A DNA stretch of 64,000 bases from Streptomyces prunicolor NBRC 13075 (GCF_000367365.1 NZ_BARF01000038.1:110382-174381); one strand, 5' to 3'; shown: positions 16,767-25,167, counted from the first letter of the stretch. Program-made: numbers and translations. The notes: generated from the letters alone by a model not told the origin.

Positions 16767-18323
16767 ATGGCGCGATTCGTACGGTGGACGGCCCTGATGG
16801 CCGCCGCCGCACTGCTGACGGCCGGCTGTAGCAGCGGCTCGTCCGACGACGGCAAGGACGGCGCGGGCGCGGGGGACGCCAAGCCGTCGGCAGCCGACTC
16901 GTCCTCTTCCACGACGTCTGCGCTGCCCGCGTCGCTGACCGGACAGAAGCTCGACTGGGGGCGCTGCAAGGCCACCGCCGACTCTGCCGCGCCGAGCAGC
17001 GACTGGCAGTGCGCGACGCTCAAGGTGCCGCTGGACTGGGCGAAGCCGGGCGGCTCGACGATCGGGCTCGCGCTGATCCGCTCCAAGTCGACGGGCGGCG
17101 CCCGCATCGGCTCGCTGCTGTTCAACTTCGGCGGTCCCGGCGGCTCGGGCGTTGACTACATGCCGGCGTACGCCACCACGGTCTCCGCGCTGCACGAGCG
17201 CTACGACCTGGTGAGCTGGGACCCGCGCGGAGTCGCCGCCAGCGAGGGCGTCCGCTGCCGCGGCGACAAGGCGATCCAGGCCGTCGAGGACATCGACGCC
17301 ACGCCGGACACGCCGGCCGAGGAGAAGGCCTACTTCCAGGACGCCACCGCCTTCGGCAAGGGCTGCGAGAAGGCCGCCGGAAAGCTGATGGCTCATGTGT
17401 CGACGACCGACACGGCCCGCGACATGGACCTGATGCGCCAGGTCCTGGGTGACACGAAGATGCACTACTTCGGCATCTCTTACGGCACCGAACTCGGCGG
17501 TGTCTACGCCCACTTGTTCCCGAAGAAGGTGGGGCGGCTGATCCTGGACGGGGTCGTCGACCCGAGCGCCGACACGGTGGGCCACGCGCTGAACCAGACC
17601 CGGGGCTTCCAGCGCGCCCTGGACGACTACCTCAAGTCGAGGGACCAGGACCCGGCTCAGGGTTCGAAGAAGATCGCGGCCCTGCTGAAGCGGATCGACG
17701 CCAAGCCGCTGGCGACCTCGACCGGGCGGAAGCTGACCCAGACGCTCGCGCTGACCGGCATCGTCCTTCCGCTGTACAGCAAGCAGAGCTGGCCCACCCT
17801 GACCAGCGCCCTGAACTCCGCGGAGGAGGGCGACGGTTCGGAGCTGCTGGCGCTCGCCGACGGCTACAACGACCGTGACAGCGCGGGGCACTACGGCACG
17901 ACGACCCAGTCCCAACGGGTCATATCGTGCTTGGACGACAAGCAGCGGCCGACGCCCGCGCAGACGCAGAAGCGGCTGCCCGAGTTCGAGAAGATCTCCC
18001 CCGTGTTCGGCGACTTCCTGGGCTGGGACACGGCCGGGTGGTGTCACGACTGGCCGGTGGCCGGGCAGTACGACACCCCGGAGGTCAGCGCACCGGGTGC
18101 GGCGCCGATCCTGGTGGTCGGCAACACCGGGGATCCTGCGACGCCGTACGAGGGTGCCCGCAAGATGGCCGACGAGCTGGGCAAGGGCGTCGGTGTGGAG
18201 CTGACCTGGAAGGGCGAGGGGCACGGGGCGTACGGGAGCGGGAGCGACTGTGTGGACTCGACGGTGAACGCGTATCTGCTGAAGGGGACCGCGCCCAAGG
18301 ACGGGAAGGTCTGCGCCTCGTAG
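16767..18323 (+). CDS. Secreted tripeptidyl aminopeptidase-like lipoprotein (second copy)
   Basis: A 518-residue paralogue of the preceding gene with the same S33 layout: a lipoprotein signal ending LLTAGC (Cys21), a Ser/Thr-rich linker, FNFGGPGGSG, the nucleophile FGISYGTELGG, NTGDPATPYEGA and EGHGAYG. The ATG at 16767 is preferred over an ATG 6 bases upstream because the GAGGGGGGA ribosome site is then about 7 bases away. The two copies are clearly a tandem duplication but differ enough to suggest separated substrate ranges. A bidirectional hairpin follows before moeZ. Confidence 0.9.
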   Translation: MARFVRWTALMAAAALLTAGCSSGSSDDGKDGAGAGDAKPSAADSSSSTTSALPASLTGQKLDWGRCKATADSAAPSSDWQCATLKVPLDWAKPGGSTIGLALIRSKSTGGARIGSLLFNFGGPGGSGVDYMPAYATTVSALHERYDLVSWDPRGVAASEGVRCRGDKAIQAVEDIDATPDTPAEEKAYFQDATAFGKGCEKAAGKLMAHVSTTDTARDMDLMRQVLGDTKMHYFGISYGTELGGVYAHLFPKKVGRLILDGVVDPSADTVGHALNQTRGFQRALDDYLKSRDQDPAQGSKKIAALLKRIDAKPLATSTGRKLTQTLALTGIVLPLYSKQSWPTLTSALNSAEEGDGSELLALADGYNDRDSAGHYGTTTQSQRVISCLDDKQRPTPAQTQKRLPEFEKISPVFGDFLGWDTAGWCHDWPVAGQYDTPEVSAPGAAPILVVGNTGDPATPYEGARKMADELGKGVGVELTWKGEGHGAYGSGSDCVDSTVNAYLLKGTAPKDGKVCAS

Positions 18324-18386
18324 CGCGAGCGTCCGCCCGGACCGCTGCCCGGATTGCTGCCCGAGCCTCGGCCCGGGCAGCGGAAA

Positions 18387-18415
18387 GGGGCCCGGCACCT
18401 GTGGTGCTGAGCCCC
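18387..18415. terminator. Bidirectional terminator between peptidase and moeZ
   Basis: An inverted repeat of 13 bp (GGGGCCCGGCACC with GGTGCTGAGCCCC, two mismatched pairs) around a 3-base loop, placed between two convergent genes. No T-tract follows on either side, which is common in high-GC actinobacteria. Confidence 0.6.
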
Positions 18416-18433
18416 TCCCGGGAAAGCGTGTGT

Positions 18434-19612
18434 CTAGTAGACGGGCTTGTCGGGCTCGATCTGGTTGACCCAGCCGATCACGCCGCCGCCGACGTGGACC
18501 GCGTCCGCGAAGCCGGCCGACTTGAGGACGGCGAGGACTTCCGCACTGCGGACACCCGTCTTGCAGTGCAGGACGATCTTCTTGTCCTGCGGGAGCGTCT
18601 CCAGGGCGGTGCCCATGAGGAACTCGTTCTTCGGGATCAGCTTGGCGCCGGGGATCGAGACGATCTCGTACTCGTTGACCTCGCGGACGTCGATGATCTC
18701 GATGTTCTCGCCGTCGTCGATCCACTCCTTGAGCTGCTTGGGAGTGATCGTCGAGCCGGCGGCCGCCTGCTGGGCCTCCTCGGAGACGACGCCGCAGAAG
18801 GCCTCGTAGTCGATGAGCTCGGTGACGGTCGGGTTCTCGCCGCAGACCGCGCAGTTGGGGTCCTTGCGGACCTTGACCTGGCGGTACTGCATCTCCAGGG
18901 CGTCGTAGATCATCAGGCGGCCGACGAGCGGGTCGCCGATGCCGGTGAGGACCTTGATCGCCTCGGTGACCTGGATGGAGCCGATGGACGCGCACAGCAC
19001 GCCCAGGACGCCGCCCTCGGCGCAGGAGGGGACCATGCCGGGGGGCGGGGGCTCCGGGTAGAGGCAGCGGTAGCAGGGGCCGTGCTCGGACCAGAAAACG
19101 GAGGCCTGGCCGTCGAAGCGGTAGATCGAGCCCCACACGTACGGCTTGTTCAGCAGCACGGCGGCGTCGTTGACCAGGTACCGGGTCGCGAAGTTGTCCG
19201 TGCCGTCGACGATCAGGTCGTACTCGCGGAAGATGTCCAGCACGTTCTCGGCCTCGAGCCGCTCCTCGTGCAGGATCACGTTCACGTACGGGTTGATGCC
19301 CAGCACGGAGTCGCGGGCCGACTCCGCCTTGGAGCGGCCGATGTCGGCCTGGCTGTGGATGATCTGGCGCTGCAGGTTCGACTCGTCGACCTCGTCGAAC
19401 TCCACGATGCCGAGCGTGCCCACGCCCGCCGCGGCCAGGTACATCAGCGCCGGCGAGCCCAGACCGCCGGCGCCCACACAGAGCACCTTGGCGTTCTTCA
19501 GCCGCTTCTGCCCGTCCATGCCCACGTCGGGGATGATCAGGTGGCGGGAGTACCTGCGGACCTCGTCTACGGTGAGCTCGGCAGCCGGCTCGACCAGGGG
19601 TGGCAGCGACAC
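18434..19612 (-). CDS. moeZ: MoeZ: E1-like adenylyltransferase fused to rhodanese sulfurtransferase
   Basis: This 392-residue protein adenylates the C-terminal glycine of ubiquitin-like sulfur carriers (ThiS, MoaD, CysO) and loads sulfur from its own rhodanese persulfide. In Streptomyces a single MoeZ is known to serve thiamine, molybdopterin, cysteine and several thionatural-product pathways. The nucleotide-binding GAGGLG (47-52), the conserved SNLQRQ arginine loop, paired CxxC zinc sites (CYRC and CAVC) and the C-terminal rhodanese with active Cys350 in HCKTGVRS are visible. The GTG at 19612 begins SLPPLVEP, the normal N-terminus. It is the last gene of a minus-strand run, 63 bases after the spherulin-like gene. 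Confidence 0.95.
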   Translation of the reverse strand: MSLPPLVEPAAELTVDEVRRYSRHLIIPDVGMDGQKRLKNAKVLCVGAGGLGSPALMYLAAAGVGTLGIVEFDEVDESNLQRQIIHSQADIGRSKAESARDSVLGINPYVNVILHEERLEAENVLDIFREYDLIVDGTDNFATRYLVNDAAVLLNKPYVWGSIYRFDGQASVFWSEHGPCYRCLYPEPPPPGMVPSCAEGGVLGVLCASIGSIQVTEAIKVLTGIGDPLVGRLMIYDALEMQYRQVKVRKDPNCAVCGENPTVTELIDYEAFCGVVSEEAQQAAAGSTITPKQLKEWIDDGENIEIIDVREVNEYEIVSIPGAKLIPKNEFLMGTALETLPQDKKIVLHCKTGVRSAEVLAVLKSAGFADAVHVGGGVIGWVNQIEPDKPVY

Positions 19613-19675
19613 GGGGACTCCGTTGGTCGGTCAATCACTACAGTTGTTCTCCCCGTAACACTGCCATGCCCTTCT

Positions 19676-20425
19676 TCATTCCGAGACACCCGTTCCGATC
19701 CGCGAGACGATCTCGTCCCAGTAGCCGGGCATGGTCTCCCACGGGTCGGTGCGGCCGCCGTGATCGGTGCGGTCGGTGAAGTAGATGGTCGAGGCGCCCT
19801 GCCAGCGGGCGATGCGCAGCGCCTCGTCGAGATGGCCGCGCGGGACGCCGTGCACGAAGTGGCAGAAGCGCTCGGGCGGGTGGTCGGCGGTCCACTCGGC
19901 CACCTGCGACCAGCGGTAGTCGCTCCACGGCCCGGAGAAGGTCACCAACTGGTCGGCGCACTCGGCGTATCCGGAGTGCGGGTGGGTGCCGTGCCCCAGG
20001 ACGATGTGGGCGCCGTCACGGATCTCGCGGAGCGCGGTGACCGTGCGGCGGGCCTCGGGCAGCGAGGCCCGGTCGGTGGGACAGCGGTCCAGGAGAAAGC
20101 CGTCGACCTGGTACCAGTCGCGGTAGCGGTGTGCCTCGGAGATCAGATCGCCGAAGGTGCGGGCTCCGTGGGCGGCGTCCAGGTGGCCGAGGACCCGGAC
20201 GCCGGTGTTGCGGAGCCGCCCGGCCGCCTCCAGGCAGTGCGGGTCGGGGCGGGTCCCCGGGCCGGAGGAGACGTTGAGGACGACCCAGTGCAAGGGGGTG
20301 CCGGGGCGGGTGAGGTCGCCCCACTCGGTCGGCGCGACCAGGGGGTGCGCGTAGCCGGGGATGCCAAAGCCGGTGCGGACGCCGGTGCTCGCGGTGCCCG
20401 GGGTCGCGCTGGTCAGATGCGGCAT
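19676..20425 (-). CDS. Spherulation-specific family 4 (GH135-like) protein
   Basis: A 249-residue TIM-barrel-type protein of the spherulin-4 family, the family of fungal Sph3, an endo-alpha-1,4-N-acetylgalactosaminidase (GH135). Family signatures are IPGYAHPL (22-29), VVLNVSSGPG (48-57), VLGHLDAAHG near 78 and WYQVDGFLLDR (104-114). In the family the last motif normally ends in an Asp-Glu pair; here it is Asp113-Arg114, so one acidic catalytic residue appears to be missing. I see no signal peptide, which is unusual for a glycan hydrolase. The start overlaps the epimerase stop by 13 bases, indicating coupling. It could be a processing hydrolase, a binding protein or an inactive relative. Confidence 0.78.
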   Translation of the reverse strand: MPHLTSATPGTASTGVRTGFGIPGYAHPLVAPTEWGDLTRPGTPLHWVVLNVSSGPGTRPDPHCLEAAGRLRNTGVRVLGHLDAAHGARTFGDLISEAHRYRDWYQVDGFLLDRCPTDRASLPEARRTVTALREIRDGAHIVLGHGTHPHSGYAECADQLVTFSGPWSDYRWSQVAEWTADHPPERFCHFVHGVPRGHLDEALRIARWQGASTIYFTDRTDHGGRTDPWETMPGYWDEIVSRIGTGVSE

Positions 20426-21372
20426 GCCGCCTCCATCCAGATGTCGGCGAGGGACTCTTCGAGGTTGATCCGGGGCCGCCAGCCGAGCCGGTCGCGGGCG
20501 GTGCGCACATCGGCCTGCTGCCAGCTCCCGCAGCCGTCCGGGTACGGGTACGCGGCCGGAGCGGCGTGGTCGGGGTCGGTGCGGGGGTGCCCGATGGCCG
20601 CCCGCAACGGGCCGGGCGGACCGTCGAGTTCGTGCAGGGCGCCGCCGTATCCGGCGACGCGGGCGAGGACGGCGGCGGCGTCGCGCAGCCGGACCGCGCG
20701 GCCCGAGCCGATGTTGATGACGCCCTGCGCGGCGGAGAGCGAGGCCGCGTGGACGGCGCGGGCCACGTCCCGTACGTCGACGAAGTCGCGTTGCGCGCCG
20801 AGGCCGCCGAGTTTGAGTTCGCCGTCGCCGGACTGCATGGCCCGGCGCATGGCCTCGGCGAGCCGACCGAGCGGGGAACCGGCGGGGGTGCCGGGTCCGG
20901 CGGGCGAGAAGACGCGCAGCACCACGGCGTCGAGACCGGAGCCCAGGACCAGTTCGGTGGCGGCGAGTTTGCTGACGCCGTACGGGCCGCCGGGGCGGGG
21001 TACGGCGTCCTCGGCCGTGGAGGAACCGGGCTGGCTGGGGCCGTACTCCGCGCCGCAGCCGATCTGCACCAGCCGGGCGCCGCAGCCGCTGCGGCGCAGG
21101 GCCTCGCAGACGGTGGCGACGGCGACGGTGTTGTGCCGGGTGAGTTCGCGGGCGCCGCCTCTGGTGGCACCGGCGCAGTTGATGACGACTCCGGGGTGGA
21201 CGGCGTCCAGGAAGCGGGTGAGCGCTCCGGGGCTGCCGGTCGCGAGGTCGAAGCGGACGTCGGCGTCGTCGCCGCGGCCGAGCGCGGTGAGCTGGACGGC
21301 CGGGTCGGCGAGCAGGCGGTCGGCGACGAAGCGGCCGAGGTAGCCGTTGGCTCCGATCAGCAGGACCCTCAT
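20413..21372 (-). CDS. NAD-dependent sugar epimerase/dehydratase (extended SDR)
   Basis: A 319-residue extended short-chain dehydrogenase/reductase. The N-terminal Rossmann motif is GANGYLG (7-13) and the catalytic YxxxK is YGVSK (Tyr131, Lys135), with IGCGAEYG as the upstream substrate loop. It belongs to the NDP-sugar 4-epimerase/dehydratase group; the exact sugar cannot be read from sequence. The ATG overlaps the stop of a 15-codon ORF in an ATGA arrangement. Next to a PelF-like glycosyltransferase, an epimerase supplying a UDP-hexosamine or UDP-galactose-type donor is a reasonable inference. Confidence 0.85.
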   Translation of the reverse strand: MRVLLIGANGYLGRFVADRLLADPAVQLTALGRGDDADVRFDLATGSPGALTRFLDAVHPGVVINCAGATRGGARELTRHNTVAVATVCEALRRSGCGARLVQIGCGAEYGPSQPGSSTAEDAVPRPGGPYGVSKLAATELVLGSGLDAVVLRVFSPAGPGTPAGSPLGRLAEAMRRAMQSGDGELKLGGLGAQRDFVDVRDVARAVHAASLSAAQGVINIGSGRAVRLRDAAAVLARVAGYGGALHELDGPPGPLRAAIGHPRTDPDHAAPAAYPYPDGCGSWQQADVRTARDRLGWRPRINLEESLADIWMEAACRI

Positions 21373-21416
21373 CGGACGGCTCCCGGGGCCGACTCTCCGG
21401 ATCGGGAGGTGATCAT
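21369..21416 (-). CDS. 15-residue ORF translationally coupled to the epimerase
   Basis: The predicted product is MITSRSGESAPGAVR. An excellent ribosome site (AAGGAG, 8 bases before the ATG at 21416) precedes it, and its TGA overlaps the epimerase ATG as ATGA. The epimerase itself has no independent ribosome site, so this ORF probably delivers ribosomes to it. The frame is open further up to an ATG at 21509 (46 codons), just after the previous stop, but only the inner ATG has a good site. No family is recognised. Confidence 0.5.
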   Translation of the reverse strand: MITSRSGESAPGAVR

Positions 21417-21517
21417 CTGGTGTTCTCCTTCACAGGGGTGATGCGGTTGCCTCCGGCCGTGGGGCCGGGCGCCTGCGGCTGGGTGACGCGTCTGGTTGGT
21501 GCGGGTCATCGGCGTCG

Positions 21518-23101
21518 TCACCTCGGCTCGTTCGCCGGCGCGTGCGCGGAGGCTCTGGTCAGCGTGCGGGTGGTGTGGAACAGGAGGGTCAGGGCGGCTG
21601 CTCCGCAGGCCAGGGCGGGGATGCCGCCGGGGCCCCAGGAGTCCAGGACGGTTTCCACGGGAGTGGCCAGGAAGCCGCAGCCGGGGAGCCGGCCGATGAG
21701 GTCCAGGGACAGGGCCATCGCTTCCGTCGCCGCCGCCGCGCCGAGGGCGAGCGTCGGGGCATGAGTGAAGCCGTGGACGGTGAGGAGGCGGGCGAGCAGC
21801 AACAGGGCGCCGAGCGTGAGGGCCTGGGCGTACGCGGCGGGCTCGTCCAGGGCCGCGCCGCAGAGGGCGAGGAGGGCGGTCAGGGCGCACAGGAACAGGG
21901 CGAACGTGCCGAGCAGCAGCGGTCGTACGGAGTCGGCGAAGTCCTCCAGACCGCGGCTCGTCGCGAGCTTGCGGCCGGCGCGTACGGCGAAGTGGTGGGC
22001 GCACCAGGCCGCGGGGGCGCAGGCCAGGGTGAGGGCCAGGACCGGTGCGGTGGCCGTGGGCCAGGGTCCGCCCGCGAGGCCGGTCGGCAGACCGTCGGGG
22101 CCGCCGTCCGCCGCGGCGCGGAGCAGTCCGTCGCCGAGGAGGGCGTAGGCCAGCAGCCAGTACGTCCACAGGCGGGTGCCGGGGGGCGTGCGCCACGCGT
22201 GTGTGCCGGGCGGGTTGCTCAGCGGGCCGCGGCCGAGGGCGATGCGCACCGCGAGCGCCACGGCGAGAACGCCGACGACAGCCGCCGTCAGCCGCAGCCG
22301 ACCGTCCGTGAGCCGCACCCCGATCACGGCCGCGGCGCACAGGACTCCGGGCAGGAGGGCGAGTACGGCCCAGCCTGCGCGGGGTGGCTGCGCGGCTACG
22401 GCGTCGGAGGGCGGGGCAGCCGCCTCGTCGCGGGGCACGCGTGCGTACATCTCCTCGGCGAGCGCGAACACGTCCCGGTGCCGGAAGCGGGCGGCGGTCC
22501 GATCGGTGACGCCGTGGGCCTCCAGCCCGGCGGCGATCTCCAGCGGGTCGACGGCCCGTTCGCACAGCTCGCGGTGACGGTGCATCAGCGCCTTGACCGG
22601 GTCGGCTGCGCCGCGGCGGGTGGGGGCGGGTTTGCGGTCGGTTGCGCGGGAGGTCGGCTCGGGCGCTGTACGGGGGTGTGGCTGCTCGGCGTCGCCTTCG
22701 GGGCCGGCGGCGCGTGGGCCAGGGGCGGCGGTGATCGGAGCGGTGTCGTAGGCGTCTGAGCCGGCGACCGACACGGCTTCGTCACGGTCTGCGGCGACAC
22801 GGGCATCACCGGCGCCCTGGCCGACGACCGACACCGCTTCGTCACGGTCTGCGGCGACACGGGCATCACCGGCGCCCTGGCCGACGACCGACACCGCTTC
22901 GTCACGGTCAACGGCGCCCCGGACGTCACCGGCGCCCTGGCCGACAGCCGACAGCTCGCCCGGCACCTCTCCCTTCACCCTCGGCGCCTCTCCCTCCGCC
23001 CCCGGCTCCCCGCTCCCCCCGAGCCACTCCTCCGAGCGCGCGTCCCACGCCTCCGCGCTACCGGGTGTCCCAGGGCGGTCGAGTTCGCCGAGGCCGCTCA
23101 T
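21518..23101 (-). CDS. Integral membrane protein with repeat-containing cytoplasmic N-terminus
   Basis: A 527-residue protein of no recognised family. Residues about 1-165 are acidic and disordered and contain three 20-residue tandem repeats (VGQGAGDARVAADRDEAVSV). Next comes a short helical domain (HRHRELCERAVDPLEIAAGL and FRHRDVFALAEEMYARVP), then about 8-10 hydrophobic segments to the C-terminus. The ATG overlaps the glycosyltransferase stop (ATGA), so the two are coupled. In position it could serve as the membrane channel or polymerase partner of the glycosyltransferase, as PelG or PelE do for PelF, but I see no sequence signature proving this. Confidence 0.75.
   Translation of the reverse strand: MSGLGELDRPGTPGSAEAWDARSEEWLGGSGEPGAEGEAPRVKGEVPGELSAVGQGAGDVRGAVDRDEAVSVVGQGAGDARVAADRDEAVSVVGQGAGDARVAADRDEAVSVAGSDAYDTAPITAAPGPRAAGPEGDAEQPHPRTAPEPTSRATDRKPAPTRRGAADPVKALMHRHRELCERAVDPLEIAAGLEAHGVTDRTAARFRHRDVFALAEEMYARVPRDEAAAPPSDAVAAQPPRAGWAVLALLPGVLCAAAVIGVRLTDGRLRLTAAVVGVLAVALAVRIALGRGPLSNPPGTHAWRTPPGTRLWTYWLLAYALLGDGLLRAAADGGPDGLPTGLAGGPWPTATAPVLALTLACAPAAWCAHHFAVRAGRKLATSRGLEDFADSVRPLLLGTFALFLCALTALLALCGAALDEPAAYAQALTLGALLLLARLLTVHGFTHAPTLALGAAAATEAMALSLDLIGRLPGCGFLATPVETVLDSWGPGGIPALACGAAALTLLFHTTRTLTRASAHAPANEPR
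22766..22945. repeat. Three in-frame 60-bp tandem repeats
   Basis: Units at 22766-22825, 22826-22885 and 22886-22945. The first two differ by about one base and the third by a handful. They encode the 20-residue repeats in the N-terminus of the membrane protein. The near-identity indicates recent slippage or expansion. Confidence 0.95.
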
Positions 23102-24828
23102 CGGGCTGCCTCCGTCGTCGGCAAGGGAGTTGTGGCGCGTACCGGCGCTCCCGTCGCCCAGGTGGGGCCGCCGCGGGCCACGACGCGGGCCATGGGGCCG
23201 GTCCAGCGGCCGGGGACGTGGGCCTCGGCGGGGGCCGCAAAGGGGAGGGGTTCGCCTGCCTCGTCGAGGACGACCCGGCGGACCGGGGCGTGCGAGACGA
23301 TCTCCAGGTAAATGCCGTGAAATGCCTCGATGTTCTGCTCGACGGTGAACAGTTCGAGGGCGCGGGCGCGCGCGGCGGCGCCCAGGCGCTCACGGCGCGC
23401 GGGGTCGCGCAACAGGCTCACGCACGCTTCCGCGAGCGCCCGCGGATTACGCGGGGGCACGACGAGCCCCGTACCGCCGATGACCTCGACCACCGCGCCG
23501 ACGTCCGTGGAAACGGTCGCCCGGCCGCAGAACATGGCCTCGACCAGGCTGAGCGGGAAGCCCTCGACGACACTGGAGAGGACGATCACCGTGCCGGCCG
23601 CGTACACCTCGGCGAGCGTGGGGGCTTCCGGGCCGCCGATCTCCTCGAAGGACACCGGGTTGTCGCCGACCGCGTGCACACCATCGGCCTCGTCGGGGAA
23701 GAGCTGCGCGGCCAGCGCCCGGCAGTGGCCCAAGTAGGCCTCACCCTCGATACCGGACGGCGCGCCGACGATCCGCAGGCGCGCCTTGGGCTCCTCCTTG
23801 CGGAGATCCGCGAAAGCGTGGAGCAGGGAGATCAGGTCCTTCGCGGGTTCGATACGGCCGACCCACACCAGCGTGTCCGGGTCCGCGCCGTCGGGCGCCT
23901 CGCCCACCTCCGCGAAGCGGGACGCCTCCATGCCGGGGTAGACCGTGCGCAGCTTCGTACGGTCGGCGCCGCAGCGTTCCTGCCAGCGGCGGGTGTGGCT
24001 GTTGCCGGGGGTGATCAGCGTGGCCCGCCGGTAGATCTCGGCGGCCAGCCTGCCGTGGAAGGCGGCGAGCAGGGCCCGTACGGCGGGCGGCGCGTCGGCG
24101 GAGGCCAGGTAGTGCGTCCGCAACTGCACGCCGTACTCGGTCACCAGCAGCGGTACGCCCGCGAAGTGCCGGGCGAGCAGTCCGGGCAGGGCCGCGGTGC
24201 CGCCGGCCGTCGCGTGGCAGAGGTCCACGGAGCCGAGGGCGTCGTCCTCGTACCAGTCGAGCGAGAGGGGGCGCAGGGCGCGTTCCAAGTGCGCGGCGAC
24301 GGTGAGGAGTTCGGGTACGCGCGCCTCGCGTGCCGTGCGGAGTGCGCCGGGCGCACGACAGGCGCGTTCCAGCGCACGCACGGCGCTCTCGGAGCGCAGC
24401 GCGGCCACGAGTCCGCCCTCGTCGCGGGCGAGTTCCGCGAGCCCGTACAACGCGTTGGCGAAACGGTCCGCCACATCGGTGGAGGGCTCCCCCGGCTCGC
24501 CCTGCACCCCGTCCGCTACCTCCGGCGCCTGCCCGTCCCCCGCGCACAGCACGGCGGCCAGCTCCTCGAAGTTCTCAGCGAACCGCCGGCGCGCACGGCG
24601 CCCGAGCGTCACCCCGTCGTCCTCGGCGGTCCACAGCGGCGCGGTACGCACCCGGTTGACCTGGGGCGGCAGTTCGAGCCAGCCCTCGTCCTCCTGGCGC
24701 TCGCTGCGGCTGAGCGCGTAGATGTCGAACTCGTGCTGCCCGAGCCCGCGTACGAGCCGGTCGCACCAGAGTCTGGCGTCACCGCTCACATACGGATAGC
24801 CACCCTCCGTAAGCAGTCCTATGCGCAC
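23098..24828 (-). CDS. PelF-like GT4 glycosyltransferase
   Basis: A 576-residue cytoplasmic retaining glycosyltransferase. The N-terminus reads RIGLLTEGGYPYVSGDARLW, the DUF3492/PelF signature (TEGxYPYVxGG). The C-terminal half is a GT4 domain with LVWVGRIEPAKD, and the donor-site E-x7-E motif EGFPLSLVEA (422-430). PelF uses UDP-sugars to polymerise the Pel polysaccharide. The GTG at 24828 is chosen because GGGGG lies 7 bases upstream and the signature starts at residue 2. The C-terminal 70 residues are an Ala/Pro/Arg-rich tail. It is the first gene of the operon that continues with the membrane protein, epimerase and spherulin-like protein. Confidence 0.85.
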   Translation of the reverse strand: MRIGLLTEGGYPYVSGDARLWCDRLVRGLGQHEFDIYALSRSERQEDEGWLELPPQVNRVRTAPLWTAEDDGVTLGRRARRRFAENFEELAAVLCAGDGQAPEVADGVQGEPGEPSTDVADRFANALYGLAELARDEGGLVAALRSESAVRALERACRAPGALRTAREARVPELLTVAAHLERALRPLSLDWYEDDALGSVDLCHATAGGTAALPGLLARHFAGVPLLVTEYGVQLRTHYLASADAPPAVRALLAAFHGRLAAEIYRRATLITPGNSHTRRWQERCGADRTKLRTVYPGMEASRFAEVGEAPDGADPDTLVWVGRIEPAKDLISLLHAFADLRKEEPKARLRIVGAPSGIEGEAYLGHCRALAAQLFPDEADGVHAVGDNPVSFEEIGGPEAPTLAEVYAAGTVIVLSSVVEGFPLSLVEAMFCGRATVSTDVGAVVEVIGGTGLVVPPRNPRALAEACVSLLRDPARRERLGAAARARALELFTVEQNIEAFHGIYLEIVSHAPVRRVVLDEAGEPLPFAAPAEAHVPGRWTGPMARVVARGGPTWATGAPVRATTPLPTTEAAR

Positions 24829-25035
24829 GGGCACACCCCCGATCTCCCATATGGGGAGCCGCCGTTGACCCGGCGGCTCGCAGCGGGACGAACGTATGCG
24901 GACAAGGCGGTGGCGCGACGGACGGTTGTCCATCGCGCCACCAAAAGGGGTGAACGGTCGTAACTTTCCCGTGCGGGTCGCGTTCAGTCGCGCTAAGAGA
25001 TCAATCGCGCACGGAACGTCAGACCGCCGGCGTGC

Positions 25036-25059
25036 CGTCGCTACGGTGCCGTAGCGACG
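25036..25059. terminator. Hairpin in the 24829-25152 intergenic region
   Basis: A perfect 11-bp inverted repeat (CGTCGCTACGG, 2-base loop, CCGTAGCGACG) lies downstream of the ABC operon and upstream of the glycosyltransferase. It most likely ends ABC-operon transcription. The rest of this 324-base gap holds the glycosyltransferase promoter region, with no clear -35/-10 pair, and the 22-bp tandem repeats. Confidence 0.55.
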
Positions 25060-25079
25060 AGGCCGTCACGTCGCGGGGC

Positions 25080-25167
25080 GGCACCGTTTCGTCGTGAGGA
25101 CGGCACCGTCCCGTCGCGAGGACAGCACCGTTTCGTCGTCGCGACGGCACCGTCACGTCGTCGCCAA
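25080..25167. repeat. 22-bp tandem repeats at the 3' end of the ABC ATPase gene
   Basis: Units at 25080-25101, 25102-25123, 25124-25145 and a degenerate fourth at 25146-25167. The consensus is GGCACCGT, two variable bases, CGTCG, three variable bases, GGAC. The last unit runs into the stop codon and final codons of the ATPase gene, so the array has grown outward from the coding end. Confidence 0.85.

Noticed and set aside
19676..24828. Complete Pel operon
   Set aside because: No PelA, PelB, PelC, PelD, PelE or PelG is recognisable; only PelF-like, epimerase and hydrolase-like members are present, so I call it Pel-like only.
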